Source: CAJXII01 sp965242915 (GTDB lineage: Bacteria; Campylobacterota; Campylobacteria; Campylobacterales; Arcobacteraceae). Taken from it: 64,000 nucleotides of DNA. Made by a program: the position numbers and the translations under genes. The stretch spans positions 186,001-250,000 of the forward strand of contig CBDETN010000028.1 of assembly GCA_965242915.1 (NCBI GenBank), read 5' to 3'. This document shows, piece by piece, positions 45,781-56,017 of this stretch (its first letter is position 1; each line of letters begins with the position of its first letter). Below the pieces are notes generated by a model. The model was not told where the DNA came from and did not search any database. It saw only the letters and a list, made by a program, of their open reading frames with translations.

Positions 45781-46389
45781 ATGAAAACTATAAAATATAA
45801 TAGCAAAGAAGTAATCGTTTCAAAAGTGGTATGCATAGGTCGAAACTATGTAGAACACATAAAAGAATTAAACAACGAAACACAGGATACTATGGTTGTA
45901 TTTAACAAACCAAACTCTGCGATAACTGATAAACTTTATTTTATAAGTGAAGATACAAGATTTGAGGGTGAAATTTGTTTTTTAATTAAAAATGGAAAAA
46001 TAGATGGCGTTGGTTTTGGGCTTGATTTGACAAAAGCTGACATCCAAAATAAAATGAAAACAAAGGGTTTGCCTTGGGAAAGAGCAAAGGCTTTTGATAA
46101 TTCTGCTGTTTTGGGAGAGTTTGTGACTTTTGATGGTGATATTAAAGAACTTAGACTAGAACTTTTTATCAATGATGAATTGATACAATTTGCCAATTAT
46201 GACTTGATGATTTATAAACCAAAGGATATGATAGAAGAGATAAAAACTTTTATGACTTTAGAAGACGGTGATATAATCATGAGTGGAACGCCTAAGGGTG
46301 TAGGTAATTATAAGCTTAAAGATAAGTTTGTAGGAAAAATATTTTGTGAAGATGATTTGCTTGTAGAATCATCTTGGATAGTTTGTTAG
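45781..46389 (+). CDS. fumarylacetoacetate hydrolase-family enzyme
   Basis: 202 aa, the short single-domain FAH fold. CIGRNYVEHIKEL, FNKPNSAI, FEGEICFLI (metal-binding Glu), GFGLDLTKADIQ, LPWERAKAFDNSAVLG and MSGTPKGVGN are all family blocks. Members act as acylpyruvate hydrolases or oxaloacetate decarboxylases/tautomerases; the exact activity is not set. It is divergent from the Gate-domain gene with a ~37-bp gap. Confidence 0.9.
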   Translation: MKTIKYNSKEVIVSKVVCIGRNYVEHIKELNNETQDTMVVFNKPNSAITDKLYFISEDTRFEGEICFLIKNGKIDGVGFGLDLTKADIQNKMKTKGLPWERAKAFDNSAVLGEFVTFDGDIKELRLELFINDELIQFANYDLMIYKPKDMIEEIKTFMTLEDGDIIMSGTPKGVGNYKLKDKFVGKIFCEDDLLVESSWIVC

Positions 46390-46407
46390 AAAACATTATA
46401 TAACCTT

Positions 46408-46794
46408 ATGATAGAACTTTTTATTTTTATAATTATTTTTGCAGGATTAGAAGTTTTTGAATCTAATTGGCAAAAAGCAGATACATTTTATGGTGTAATT
46501 AAGAATAACTATATAGTGTATCAAAAAAGTTTATTATTGTATTTTTTCTCAAATCCGACATTTATTTATACTTTGTTTTTATCCTTTTATTTAAATAATT
46601 TTACTTTTTGGATGAGTTCTATTATCATTTTAAAATTTGCCGATATCAGCTTTCGGCTTCATCTAATGCAAAAAATAGATAAAGATGAACCTCTTAGCGA
46701 TATTATACCTATTGACATGAGTATGAATAATTATTTACGATATATCAATGTAGTGATTTATCCACTTTGTTTTATTTTTGCCAATCTTGGCTAA
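46408..46794 (+). CDS. hypothetical four-helix membrane protein
   Basis: 128 aa, with about four hydrophobic segments (~1-17, 38-58, 62-80, 108-126) and a short polar loop rich in Asp/Lys before the last helix (HLMQKIDKDEPLSDIIPIDM). It starts 18 bp after the FAH gene and is probably co-transcribed. No family recognised. Confidence 0.65.
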   Translation: MIELFIFIIIFAGLEVFESNWQKADTFYGVIKNNYIVYQKSLLLYFFSNPTFIYTLFLSFYLNNFTFWMSSIIILKFADISFRLHLMQKIDKDEPLSDIIPIDMSMNNYLRYINVVIYPLCFIFANLG

Positions 46795-46884
46795 ACCCCT
46801 TTTAGATTTATACTTACTTGGGTTTTAAATAATATATTGTTATAATACTATATTGAGACTAATGCTTGAAAGGGTTTTATACAG

Positions 46885-48216
46885 ATGAAATTTTCACTAA
46901 TTTATGAGATAGCAACAAAAAATGCAGTAAAAATTGATATAAGTTCAACATTAAATGAAGCTATTGATTTAATGTATAAATACAATCATAGAAATATAAT
47001 AGTAGTAGATAAAAATAAATTCTTTATCTTAACTGCAAATGATATATTAAAATTAAAATTAAAAGGATATGATTTTTCAATTGAGATATCAAATATCAAA
47101 TTAGAGATACTGCCAACTATAAATAAAGATGCAAATATTTTAGATACAATGTCGTTTTTAGAAGACAGTATTGAACATATTTGTGTTGTGGATGATGATG
47201 GCAGTTTATTTGGCATATTAACATATACAGATATTATAAGTCATATTGATCCAGAGTCATTGATGGAAAATTATCGCTTGGCAGATTTGATGAATATGAA
47301 TAAAAATATTCAAAAAATATCAAAAGATACATCAACAACCGATGCTTTAAGAAATATAGCAGATAATGATTTTGATTGTGTTGTTATATTAGAAGAAGAT
47401 TTACCAATAGGTATCCTTACAACAAAAGATATTATGGACTTAATAAAAAGAAGTCCGGACTTAAATCTTCCAGTAAGTAATTATATGTCATCTCCTGTAG
47501 AATCTCTAGATGAAAGTTCTACTATAAAAGAAGCTATTACTTTTATGAAAGAGAAGCATTTTAAAAGAATAATCATTACAAATGAAAATGGTGAATTTAC
47601 AGGATTAATTTTACAAAAAGAGTTGATTTCACTCTCTTACAGCAGATGGGCAATTTTGATGAAACAATATTCTACAGAACTAAACGAAATAAATACTGTT
47701 TTAGAACAAAAAAATAAGAGATTTGAGAAAATGGCTTTTACTGACCAATTAACAGGTTTATATAATAGATATAAATTCACAGAATTATTTGTATCAGAAT
47801 ATCATACAATGGCACAAAGAGATAATAAAATGTCATTAATAATGTTAGATATAGATTTTTTTAAAAAAATAAATGATAAATATGGTCATAATATTGGTGA
47901 TAGAGTATTATTGCAAATGTCAAATATACTGCTTAGACACCTAAGAAATGTAGATATAGTCGGCAGATGGGGCGGTGAAGAATTTCTTATTTTGCTTCCG
48001 ACAGCAACATTGGAAAATGCCAAAACATTAGCAGATAAACTAAGAATTGCGATACAAGATTTTGATATGGATGAACACTTAAAAGTAACTGCAAGTTTTG
48101 GTGTTGCGGAAGTGAAAATAGGTGATGATATTAAAAGTGCTGTTAAAAGAGCTGACGATGCTCTATATGAAGCTAAAAATAGTGGCAGGAACTGTGTAAA
48201 GACTAAGGTTGATTAA
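46885..48216 (+). CDS. CBS-domain diguanylate cyclase
   Basis: 443 aa, no membrane segment. Two CBS pairs occupy ~1-125 and ~130-255, a linker helix follows, and residues ~285-443 form a GGDEF domain with the active-site GGEEF and an upstream RNVD that matches the RxxD inhibitory site. It should synthesise c-di-GMP in response to nucleotide binding by the CBS modules. It is monocistronic and convergent with a 43-aa membrane ORF. Confidence 0.92.
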   Translation: MKFSLIYEIATKNAVKIDISSTLNEAIDLMYKYNHRNIIVVDKNKFFILTANDILKLKLKGYDFSIEISNIKLEILPTINKDANILDTMSFLEDSIEHICVVDDDGSLFGILTYTDIISHIDPESLMENYRLADLMNMNKNIQKISKDTSTTDALRNIADNDFDCVVILEEDLPIGILTTKDIMDLIKRSPDLNLPVSNYMSSPVESLDESSTIKEAITFMKEKHFKRIIITNENGEFTGLILQKELISLSYSRWAILMKQYSTELNEINTVLEQKNKRFEKMAFTDQLTGLYNRYKFTELFVSEYHTMAQRDNKMSLIMLDIDFFKKINDKYGHNIGDRVLLQMSNILLRHLRNVDIVGRWGGEEFLILLPTATLENAKTLADKLRIAIQDFDMDEHLKVTASFGVAEVKIGDDIKSAVKRADDALYEAKNSGRNCVKTKVD

Positions 48217-48239
48217 AATTTGCTGTGTTTAAAAAACTC

Positions 48240-48371
48240 TTATTTCAGAATAAAATAAGAGACAACAGCTCCAAATAAAACTATTATTCTACTTGTCGAG
48301 GCATCATATTTTCTTCTTAAAGAAAAAAAACCTATAACAGCTACTCCAATAAGCATTATTAACTTTTCCAT
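48240..48371 (-). CDS. 43-aa two-helix membrane peptide
   Basis: ATG 48371 has an AAGGAT ribosome site. Two hydrophobic segments (~3-17 and ~28-42) flank a basic loop (SLRRKYDASTSR). It lies 20 bp downstream of the sensor kinase gene on the same strand, so it may be a kinase-linked membrane peptide. No family recognised. Confidence 0.5.
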   Translation of the reverse strand: MEKLIMLIGVAVIGFFSLRRKYDASTSRIIVLFGAVVSYFILK

Positions 48372-48390
48372 ATTATTTTAATCCTTAATT

Positions 48391-50235
48391 TTATGTTGGT
48401 ACAATTATACTAAATGTAGCACCTTTATATTTTTCATCGTTACAAACTTCAATCGTTCCATGAAGTTTTTCAACAATTTGTTTTGTTAAATACAAACCTA
48501 TACCAGTACCATCCCCCTCTGCTTTTGTCGTAAAATTTGAGATGAATATTTTATCTATAATATCTTCTGGGATTCCACCTGCATTGTCTGATATTTTTAT
48601 TATTACTGTATTGTTTTCTTTTTTTAATTCAAAAATTATTTTTCTATCTTGAATATCATTCTCTATAAAAGCATCAGTGGTATTATTTATTAAGTTGATA
48701 AATATATGTTTAAATTCATTTGGTAAACAAAATAATTCAATATCTTCATCCCCTAAAATTTCGGTTTCTATATTATCTGCTATTAAACCATCTTTCATTA
48801 ACAATAATGTTTCATCAATTATTGTTTTAATATTAGCATTGATTTGCTTCTGATTTGGTCTAAAAAAACTCCTAAATTCATCTATAGTTGATATTAAATG
48901 TTCTACTTGATGCTCTACTTTTTCACTCACTTCTCTTATATCTTCACTGTTAGCTAAAACTCCATAATCTAATCCTAAAGATAAAGATTGAACATGTAAT
49001 CTTATGACACCTAAAGGCTGTTTCCATTGATGAGCTATGGCATCCATCATCTCTCCCAATGCTGCTCTTTGTGATTGTTTGGATATAAGTTTATCTTTTT
49101 TTCTATTCTTTTTAACTTCATTTTTAACTTTTTGCTCAAGATTTTTATTTAACTCTTTTAGTTCTGCTATTTTTTCTTTAATCTCAAATTCAAGATTTTC
49201 TTTATATTTTAAATTTCTATAAATAAAATAAAAAATAATTAACATAATAAAGAATACAATTATAATTAATCTTTTATAGTCATAAAGGATATTATCCAAA
49301 TATTTACTATAGGAATATGAAACTAAATAAGCAACAACTTTTTTATCTTTAATATTTTTTATAGGTAAAAATGCAAGTATCTTTATTTTATCGTTAAATT
49401 GTGTATGCAAGGCAAATGGGATTTTTAAAAATATATTCTTATCAATATTCTCTTTTAATGGAGTTAAAAATTGTTTTATATCATCTAGCTCTTTTGCGTT
49501 TGTATGTCTATCTAAAGAAAACATATAATTTTTATGCTCAACACTTTGAATATATTTTGAGGTTAAATGTTTTGTTTCCCATGTTTTTACATCAAAGATA
49601 TGTTTATCAACTATGAAATGTGTATGTATTTTATTAACAACCATTAACTTATCTTGAATATAGTTAGTTGATAAAGCTATCTCACCAGCTCCTATATGAT
49701 TATTTCTCTCATCGAAAAGAGGATAAACATACCTAATAGCATGACTTGATCTTCCTTGCTCAAATCCAAGGATAGGTTTCTTTGTTTCATTTGTGTATTT
49801 ATAGCTGTATCTTACATCTGTTAAATCATCATCAAATTTATCTGGTTTATGCATTCTTAAAAAAGTAGTATTATCCCTAAATTGGAGGTGAAACTGATGT
49901 ACACCTTTTTGTTTAATTCTAAGATATAAAGGTAATAATAAATTATATAGTTGTTTTCGTAAAACAGCTCTTTGTTCTACAGATGCATTTTGTGCTTGAG
50001 AAAATATATTCATAATTTTTTTATCATTTTGAACAATACTAGCAATTGATTTAGCATCTGTTAAAAAATTATCAATTGTCAAAGCGTAATGAATCTCTAA
50101 ATCTTTTATTTTTTGATTATATTCCGATGATATTCTATCGTTTTTATCTTGAGTAATAAAATATAAAAATGCACCATAAGAAACAATAAATATAGATAAT
50201 ATAATAAGTTTTAATTTAATATTATTTTTTATCAT
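48391..50235 (-). CDS. membrane sensor histidine kinase
   Basis: 614 aa: membrane helix (~8-28), periplasmic sensor domain of the double-CACHE type (~30-315), second helix (~322-342), coiled coil (~345-390), a HisKA-like domain with the phospho-His in DAIAHQWKQPLG, and a HATPase domain (N box FINLINNTTDAF, G1 DNAGGIPED, G2 GDGTGIGLYLT). No response regulator is adjacent. It lies downstream of nnrS on the same strand after 45 bp, so it could be co-expressed. The ATPase end is similar to the remnant at 14447. Confidence 0.9.
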   Translation of the reverse strand: MIKNNIKLKLIILSIFIVSYGAFLYFITQDKNDRISSEYNQKIKDLEIHYALTIDNFLTDAKSIASIVQNDKKIMNIFSQAQNASVEQRAVLRKQLYNLLLPLYLRIKQKGVHQFHLQFRDNTTFLRMHKPDKFDDDLTDVRYSYKYTNETKKPILGFEQGRSSHAIRYVYPLFDERNNHIGAGEIALSTNYIQDKLMVVNKIHTHFIVDKHIFDVKTWETKHLTSKYIQSVEHKNYMFSLDRHTNAKELDDIKQFLTPLKENIDKNIFLKIPFALHTQFNDKIKILAFLPIKNIKDKKVVAYLVSYSYSKYLDNILYDYKRLIIIVFFIMLIIFYFIYRNLKYKENLEFEIKEKIAELKELNKNLEQKVKNEVKKNRKKDKLISKQSQRAALGEMMDAIAHQWKQPLGVIRLHVQSLSLGLDYGVLANSEDIREVSEKVEHQVEHLISTIDEFRSFFRPNQKQINANIKTIIDETLLLMKDGLIADNIETEILGDEDIELFCLPNEFKHIFINLINNTTDAFIENDIQDRKIIFELKKENNTVIIKISDNAGGIPEDIIDKIFISNFTTKAEGDGTGIGLYLTKQIVEKLHGTIEVCNDEKYKGATFSIIVPT

Positions 50236-50280
50236 ATTTTATTGTACCCCTTAGAAATTTAATAGTTATTGTACCATTAT

Positions 50281-51540
50281 TTACCCCTTTATCCCATCAA
50301 CTCTAGGAGATACTAAAAAACCAAAAAATACTTTAATATATAACATAAATGGTACAGTCCAAACAATAGCCGACCATAGATATAACTCGCTTATATATTC
50401 TTCATAAAATGGAATTAACCCTCTCATTAGTGTTGCTGCAATTATAAATATTACCATCAAGTGTGTATAGATATTTGATGTAAGATGTCGCCCTGTATGT
50501 ATCCACCCGATTATTATCATGATCATCAAATATGCAAGTCCCAAACCGCCGCTTGTTATAAAATGTCTAAAATGATTGATACCAAAAGAACCATCATTTA
50601 ATATATCCCAACCCATCAAAGCATAACCTGCTGCTAACATTATAAAAATTGGTGCTAAATACCAAATATATGGTTGATTTAAAATATTTTTATCCTTTAA
50701 AATATAATCACCGGTAATTGCTAATATTGAAGCCCCGCAAGCTAATCCTATCCAACCAAGTGCTGAATTTGTTGTATATAAGAATTCAACTATTGTAAAT
50801 ATTATCACCGTAAATACTGCAAGATTTGTCACAGGTGGCCGTGATATATAAATATCATCAATACCCTTATCTTCCATTAGTTCATTAACTGCTTCCATAT
50901 TTACTCTTCTCATTGCAAGTAAAATTAAAACAACAATAAATCCCAGTGCAACTTTTAAAATAGACATAGAATCAGATACAGCATATCCTAATTTTGATGC
51001 AAAAAACCAAACTTCAATACCAAAAATAGTAACTAAAACATATCCTAAACTAGCATGTCTTTGGAGTTTATCCAATACCGCATCTTTAGCAAACCATATA
51101 AGCCAACCTAGCATTGCTAAATTTAAAATTGCGGTTAACCAAATACCAGTAACATCAATAAACCAAAAAGAAAGGCGTCCAAGTACCCACAAAGCCATAA
51201 TATTCCAAAGTCTCTTACCTATAAAAGGTACCATCCCCGGAAATAGTTCAGGTAATCCTGTAGTTAAAAATGCCATAACACCAGCGGTTAATATTCCAAA
51301 TAACATCTCATAAACATGCCAAGTCAAAGTATCATTCATAAAAGGAATATTTATAACCCCACTCCAAACCAATCCCCATAAGATCATAGAAATTATCATA
51401 TAAGGAGCTAAAAGTAAAAATACTGGTCGAAATCCATAAGCTAAATATGGTGGTACATTCTTCTCATCAGGATAATATAGATAATGATTTGTTGCGTGTA
51501 ATTTTTCTGAAGAAACTTCGTTTTGTTCTTTATTTTTCAT
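50281..51540 (-). CDS. nnrS: NnrS-family haem-copper membrane protein
   Basis: 419 aa with about twelve membrane helices. The N-terminal YGFRPVFLLLAPY block and a series of membrane histidines (WHVYEMLFG, NHFRHFITSGGLG, GWIHTGRHL) match NnrS, which protects cells from nitric oxide stress and iron-dinitrosyl damage. It overlaps the upstream ABC ATPase by 1 bp (ATGA-type junction), so here it is part of an ABC transporter operon rather than a denitrification cluster. Confidence 0.92.
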   Translation of the reverse strand: MKNKEQNEVSSEKLHATNHYLYYPDEKNVPPYLAYGFRPVFLLLAPYMIISMILWGLVWSGVINIPFMNDTLTWHVYEMLFGILTAGVMAFLTTGLPELFPGMVPFIGKRLWNIMALWVLGRLSFWFIDVTGIWLTAILNLAMLGWLIWFAKDAVLDKLQRHASLGYVLVTIFGIEVWFFASKLGYAVSDSMSILKVALGFIVVLILLAMRRVNMEAVNELMEDKGIDDIYISRPPVTNLAVFTVIIFTIVEFLYTTNSALGWIGLACGASILAITGDYILKDKNILNQPYIWYLAPIFIMLAAGYALMGWDILNDGSFGINHFRHFITSGGLGLAYLMIMIIIGWIHTGRHLTSNIYTHLMVIFIIAATLMRGLIPFYEEYISELYLWSAIVWTVPFMLYIKVFFGFLVSPRVDGIKG

Positions 51541-52286
51541 TATTTAGCTCCCATAAGTTGTAATTCGAAAGTATTAATTATAGTTTCATCTTGTAATATT
51601 TTCGCAGTTTCTTCATAAACAAATTTATCATCTCTTTGTTTTTGAGGTAAAATATAGTCAAACTCTTTTACAATATGCCCAGGATCAGCTTCAAGTAAAA
51701 GTATCTTGTCACTTAGTCTTATAGCTTCCATCAAATCATGAGTAATAAATAATATGCTTATCTCTTTTTTATCAATCATTTCTATTAAAATAGTTTGTAA
51801 CTCTTGTTTTAAACCAATATCTAAAGCTGAAAAAGGTTCATCAAGAAATAATAAAGATGGTTTAACCACTAAAGCTCGAGCAAAACTTACTCTTTGTTTC
51901 ATCCCACCACTTAAATCTTTTGGAAACTTATCAAAATCATCCTCTTCAAGCCCAAATTTAAGTGCAATATCTTGTGACATCTTAATAGCTACATTTTTAT
52001 CCCAGCCTTTAGCTAAAAGTCCAAGCGAAATATTGTCAATCACATTTTTCCAAGGAAGAAGTCGCCCCTCTTGAAAAGTGAAAGATGAACTAACAAATGA
52101 GTTTGATACCTCTCCCTCTTCAACATCAAGCAGATCAGCACAAAGATGAAGCAAAGTTGTTTTACCGCCGCCACTAGGACCAACTACACTTAAAACTTGT
52201 CCTTTTTCCAAAGTAAAATTTATATCTCTTAAAATTTCAGTAAACCCAAAATGATGATTTAAACCTTTTACCTCTAACTTCTCCAT
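51540..52286 (-). CDS. ABC transporter ATPase, SsuB/TauB type
   Basis: 248 aa. Walker A GPSGGGKTTLL, Q-loop FQEGRLLPW, signature LSGGMKQRVSFARAL, Walker B LLFLDEPFSALD and H-loop FITHDLMEAI are intact. The LLPW motif after the Q-loop is usual for nitrate/sulfonate/taurine-type importers. It overlaps the permease gene by 13 bp and nnrS by 1 bp. The cognate binding protein is probably the one at 56018. Confidence 0.9.
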   Translation of the reverse strand: MEKLEVKGLNHHFGFTEILRDINFTLEKGQVLSVVGPSGGGKTTLLHLCADLLDVEEGEVSNSFVSSSFTFQEGRLLPWKNVIDNISLGLLAKGWDKNVAIKMSQDIALKFGLEEDDFDKFPKDLSGGMKQRVSFARALVVKPSLLFLDEPFSALDIGLKQELQTILIEMIDKKEISILFITHDLMEAIRLSDKILLLEADPGHIVKEFDYILPQKQRDDKFVYEETAKILQDETIINTFELQLMGAK

Positions 52287-53056
52287 AACTCAACCTCTCT
52301 TTTAATTGGCTCTAAAATAATATACTCAATAAACATCAATGACCCAATCATAATAGTTACAAGTGCTAATGCTGTTGGGGTATCAAGATGACTTCTTGCA
52401 ACTGCTAAACTAGCTCCAATACCATCGCTAGTAGCTAAAAGTTCAGCCATAACAACAATTTTCCAAGCCATACCAAGCCCGCTAACCCAAGCAGGAAAAA
52501 CATAAGAAAATATATGAGGAAAATAAACATCAACAAACTTCATATGCCAAGGCAATTTAAAACTATCTGCCATCTGCTTTAAGTCACCATCTAAAGTACG
52601 AGTACCTTGCAAGGCACCTACAAATATAATAGGAAAAGATGCCACAACAACTGTAAATATAACAGTTTCATCACCCATACCAAACCAAATCATAGCCAAC
52701 ACTATCCAAGCAATTGGAGGCATACCAACTAAGACTGTAACAATAGGGCGACTCATCATAGAAGCTGTAGCAAAAAACCCAGCCAAAAGTCCAAGCATAG
52801 AACCAAATACTAAAGATATTGCAAATCCAGTAAATGCACGATATAAAGTGATATTTATTTCAGTCCAAACAGCATCATCCTGAAGCATCAAATTTAATGT
52901 CTGAAAAGTTTCAAGAGGTGATGGTAACACTAAGTTACCATAAACTTGATTTCCTACATCCCAACAAGCGATAAAAAGAAGTATGGAAGCTACTGCTCCC
53001 CAACCACTCCAAAGGTATGCAGGAAAATCTTTAATTATTTTTAGAATAAAATTCAT
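52274..53056 (-). CDS. ABC transporter permease, SsuC/TauC type
   Basis: 260 aa with six membrane helices and the EAA-type cytoplasmic loop (DSFKLPWHMKFVDVYFPHIFSY in pieces: GDLKQMADSFKLPW, DVYFPHIF). The PPIAWIVLAMIWFGMG segment is typical of the SsuC/TauC branch. It is the first gene of permease-ATPase-nnrS. A Fur-box-like palindrome lies 16-30 bp upstream of its start. Confidence 0.9.
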   Translation of the reverse strand: MNFILKIIKDFPAYLWSGWGAVASILLFIACWDVGNQVYGNLVLPSPLETFQTLNLMLQDDAVWTEINITLYRAFTGFAISLVFGSMLGLLAGFFATASMMSRPIVTVLVGMPPIAWIVLAMIWFGMGDETVIFTVVVASFPIIFVGALQGTRTLDGDLKQMADSFKLPWHMKFVDVYFPHIFSYVFPAWVSGLGMAWKIVVMAELLATSDGIGASLAVARSHLDTPTALALVTIMIGSLMFIEYIILEPIKREVELWRS

Positions 53057-53071
53057 ATATAACCTTTGTAT

Positions 53072-53086
53072 TGATAATCAATATCA
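53072..53086. promoter_or_regulatory. Fur-box-like palindrome before the permease operon
   Basis: TGATAATCAATATCA, with TGATA/TATCA arms, inside a longer AT-rich palindromic stretch. It resembles the GATAAT-type Fur operator. It lies between the permease start (53056) and the metE stop region. Function is inferred from similarity and from four other such sites in this block. Confidence 0.55.
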
Positions 53087-53163
53087 TAATTATAGTGAAA
53101 TTAATATATATTATAGCTTATACTGATTATTTTTTAATATAAGATATAAAAATTTTATTTAAG

Positions 53164-55437
53164 TTATAAATTGTCTCTTACCAATTGTACGGCTTTTACC
53201 ATATTTTTTAAACTTGGTTTGACCTCTTCCCATTTTCTAGTTTTTAAACCACAATCTGGATTTATCCATAGTTGTTCTTTTGGTAAAACTTCAAGAAGTA
53301 GTTTTATCTGTTGTACTATTTCATCTACACTTGGAACTCTTGGAGAGTGAATATCATAAACTCCTGGTCCTACTTCTTGTTTGTAACCAACCTCCTTAAA
53401 AATTTTTAGCAGTTCATTTCCACTTCTTGCTGTTTCAATAGAGATTACATCTGCATCCATAGCTTCAATAGTTTTAATAATATTATTAAATTCACTATAG
53501 CACATATGAGTATGGATTTGGGTCTCTTTTTTAGCACGACTTACTGCTATTTTAAAGTCCCTAAGTGCCCATTTTTCATAAATTTTTATCTTTTCATTTC
53601 TAAGAGGATAACCCTCTTTAAATGCTGCTTCATCAACTTGTATGATTTTAATACCTGCATTTTGCAGGTCATTTATTTCATCACTTAATGCTACTGCGAT
53701 TTGTTTTGAAACTTCGTCTCTTGGCTTATCATCTCTTACAAATGACCAATTCAAAATAGTTACAGGACCTGTTAACATACCTTTCATTATTTTATCTGTT
53801 TTACTTTGCGCATAAGTTATCCACTCAACGGTCATAGGTTTTGGTCTGCTAATATCTCCATATATAAATGGCGGTTTTACACATCTGCTTCCATAGCTTT
53901 GCACCCAGCCGTTCTGACTAAATCCATATCCTTTAAACTGCTCTCCGAAGTATTCAACCATATCATTTCTTTCAGGTTCGCCGTGAACTAATATTTCTAT
54001 TCCACACTCTTCTTGAAAAGCAACACAATCATCTATATATTCTTTCATTTGTTTTTCATAATCTTCTTTAGATATTTCATTATTTTTAAAGTCTCTTCTA
54101 GCTTTTCTAACTTCAGGAGTTTGCGGAAATGAACCAATGGTTGTAGTTGCTAAATCTTTATATCCTAAAATCTCTTTTTGAAGTTTTATTCTATCTTCAT
54201 ATTTACCATCTCTTTGAAGTTTGCTAATGTTTGCTACTCTATCTTGTACGACTTTATTGTGAATTAAAGTAGAAGTTTTTCTACTATCGTTCGCTTTTGT
54301 ATTCTCTTGTAAAGAAATATTTTCTTTTTCATCTAAACTATCAACACCATTAAAAAATAGTTTTGAAACAAATGAAACTTCATCAAGTTTTTCTACTGCA
54401 TAACTTAACCAATTTTTAATCTGCTCATCAAGTTTTTCTTCATATTTTAAAGTGAATGGAGTATGTAAAAGGCTACAAGATGAACTTACTATAATATTGT
54501 CTCTGTTTACTTTTTGTGCGATAGTTTCTAAAAGTTTGGTTGTTTTTAAAATATCATTTTTCCAAATATTTCTACCATCAACTACACCAGCAATTAGTTT
54601 TTTGTCACTATTAGCAACTAATTCAAGAGATTTTAAATTGTCATCTCCATATAAAAAGTCAAGTCCAATAGCCCAAATAGGAGTATTAACCAAAACTTTT
54701 GTAGCTTCGTTTGAGTGTTCAAAATATGTAGTTACAACTATGTTTATATTCTTACTAACAATTGCTAACTTATCATAAGCTGGTTTGATAAGGCTTAATA
54801 TTTTTGGTTCATTATCACTTACAAATATTGGCTCATCAATTTGTAAAGTAATATTCTCATCAAGTTGTGAAATCTCTTTTAAGAGTTCTTCGTAAATTGG
54901 TAAAATTCTATTAAATAGCTCATAAGTATCTCCTCTATCAGCTCTTTTAGATAATCCTAAAAATGTAATAGGTCCTATTAAATTGATTTTTGTTTTTATT
55001 CCTAACTCTTTTGCTTCATTATACTCATCAATAATTTTTGAAGCATTTAATTTATACTTATCATCAAGTGATAATTCAGGTACGATATAGTGATAATTTG
55101 TATTAAACCACTTTGTCATCTCCATAGCAACACTTGATTTATCTCCTCTAGCCATAGAAAAATACAACTCTTCATCTTTTAGATTTCTAAATCTTTTAGG
55201 AATAGCTCCTAACATAACAATAGTATCGAGCATATTATCATAAAGTGAAAAATCATTTGAACTAATATATTCAATACCAGCATCTTTTTGATAATTCCAG
55301 TGTCTCTTTTTAAGTTCACTTGCAACTACTTTTACTTCATTAAATGAGCAATTTTTAGCCCAAAAATTCTCTAATACTTTTTTTAACTCTCTTTGTTCTC
55401 CAATTCTTGGAAATCCTACTATGTAATCTTTTGACAT
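53164..55437 (-). CDS. metE: cobalamin-independent methionine synthase
   Basis: 757 aa. Transfers methyl from methyltetrahydrofolate-polyglutamate to homocysteine using zinc. The N-terminal half starts VGFPRIGEQRELKK. The C-terminal catalytic half has GSFPQTPEVRKARR, HGEPERNDMVEYFGE, the zinc ligands in HTHMCYSEF and PDCGLKTRKW, and the LDALSIE-equivalent ADVISIETARSG. It lies between the two parts of an ABC importer gene set, an unusual place, and may be separately transcribed. No riboswitch was seen upstream. Confidence 0.96.
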   Translation of the reverse strand: MSKDYIVGFPRIGEQRELKKVLENFWAKNCSFNEVKVVASELKKRHWNYQKDAGIEYISSNDFSLYDNMLDTIVMLGAIPKRFRNLKDEELYFSMARGDKSSVAMEMTKWFNTNYHYIVPELSLDDKYKLNASKIIDEYNEAKELGIKTKINLIGPITFLGLSKRADRGDTYELFNRILPIYEELLKEISQLDENITLQIDEPIFVSDNEPKILSLIKPAYDKLAIVSKNINIVVTTYFEHSNEATKVLVNTPIWAIGLDFLYGDDNLKSLELVANSDKKLIAGVVDGRNIWKNDILKTTKLLETIAQKVNRDNIIVSSSCSLLHTPFTLKYEEKLDEQIKNWLSYAVEKLDEVSFVSKLFFNGVDSLDEKENISLQENTKANDSRKTSTLIHNKVVQDRVANISKLQRDGKYEDRIKLQKEILGYKDLATTTIGSFPQTPEVRKARRDFKNNEISKEDYEKQMKEYIDDCVAFQEECGIEILVHGEPERNDMVEYFGEQFKGYGFSQNGWVQSYGSRCVKPPFIYGDISRPKPMTVEWITYAQSKTDKIMKGMLTGPVTILNWSFVRDDKPRDEVSKQIAVALSDEINDLQNAGIKIIQVDEAAFKEGYPLRNEKIKIYEKWALRDFKIAVSRAKKETQIHTHMCYSEFNNIIKTIEAMDADVISIETARSGNELLKIFKEVGYKQEVGPGVYDIHSPRVPSVDEIVQQIKLLLEVLPKEQLWINPDCGLKTRKWEEVKPSLKNMVKAVQLVRDNL

Positions 55438-55488
55438 TACTTTATCCTTTAATTTTTTATTTTTAGATTGTTTTATTTGAAATTATGA

Positions 55489-55830
55489 TTAAAGATAGGA
55501 TATAGGAGGATGTATGCCAGTTCTGCGAAATGCAAAATATGTTGTATAATACGAACATCTAGGTATATAAATATTATATAAAAGTATTAATTTTGTTTTT
55601 AACTTATAAAAACCATTACAATAACAAGGCTTTTCATTTAAAATACAAATAGTTTCTAAGACATCACAAGGTGGGTCATTTTCATCTAATTCTTTATCTT
55701 CTTTTGCTATTTTATTATGCAATAAAGAGTATATTGATGATACTTGACTTTGTAATTTATTTTGTACAGTATAGGCTAGTATAGCTGAGAATGTAAAATA
55801 CTTTTTTCCAAAGCCATTAGGTGATTTCAT
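55489..55830 (-). CDS. hypothetical Cys-containing protein
   Basis: 113 aa from ATG 55830 after an AAGGATAA ribosome site. There is no signal peptide. A central acidic stretch is followed by four cysteines in a PPCDVLETICILNEKPCYC pattern, which might bind a metal or cluster. The final ~30 residues (YYTTYFAFRRTG...) look less regular and may be a frameshifted tail. It lies between metE and the iron-linked binding-protein gene. No family recognised. Confidence 0.5.
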   Translation of the reverse strand: MKSPNGFGKKYFTFSAILAYTVQNKLQSQVSSIYSLLHNKIAKEDKELDENDPPCDVLETICILNEKPCYCNGFYKLKTKLILLYNIYIPRCSYYTTYFAFRRTGIHPPISYL

Positions 55831-56017
55831 TTTTATCCTTATGTATATGAGATTCTATCACATATACTATTTAATTAAACTTTACTAAACCAAAAATATA
55901 AATTGTGAAAGAAAAATAATAATTACAATAAATAGTAAGATATAACTTTTAAACACTAAAAGCTAAATACTGAAAATATATCATCAATGATAAATTAATA
56001 TCATTAATTTAACTTAC

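Noticed and set aside
44871..45836. Longer start of the Gate-domain protein at 45836
   Set aside because: The extra 31 residues overlap the divergent FAH gene and its promoter; ATG 45743 removes the overlap.
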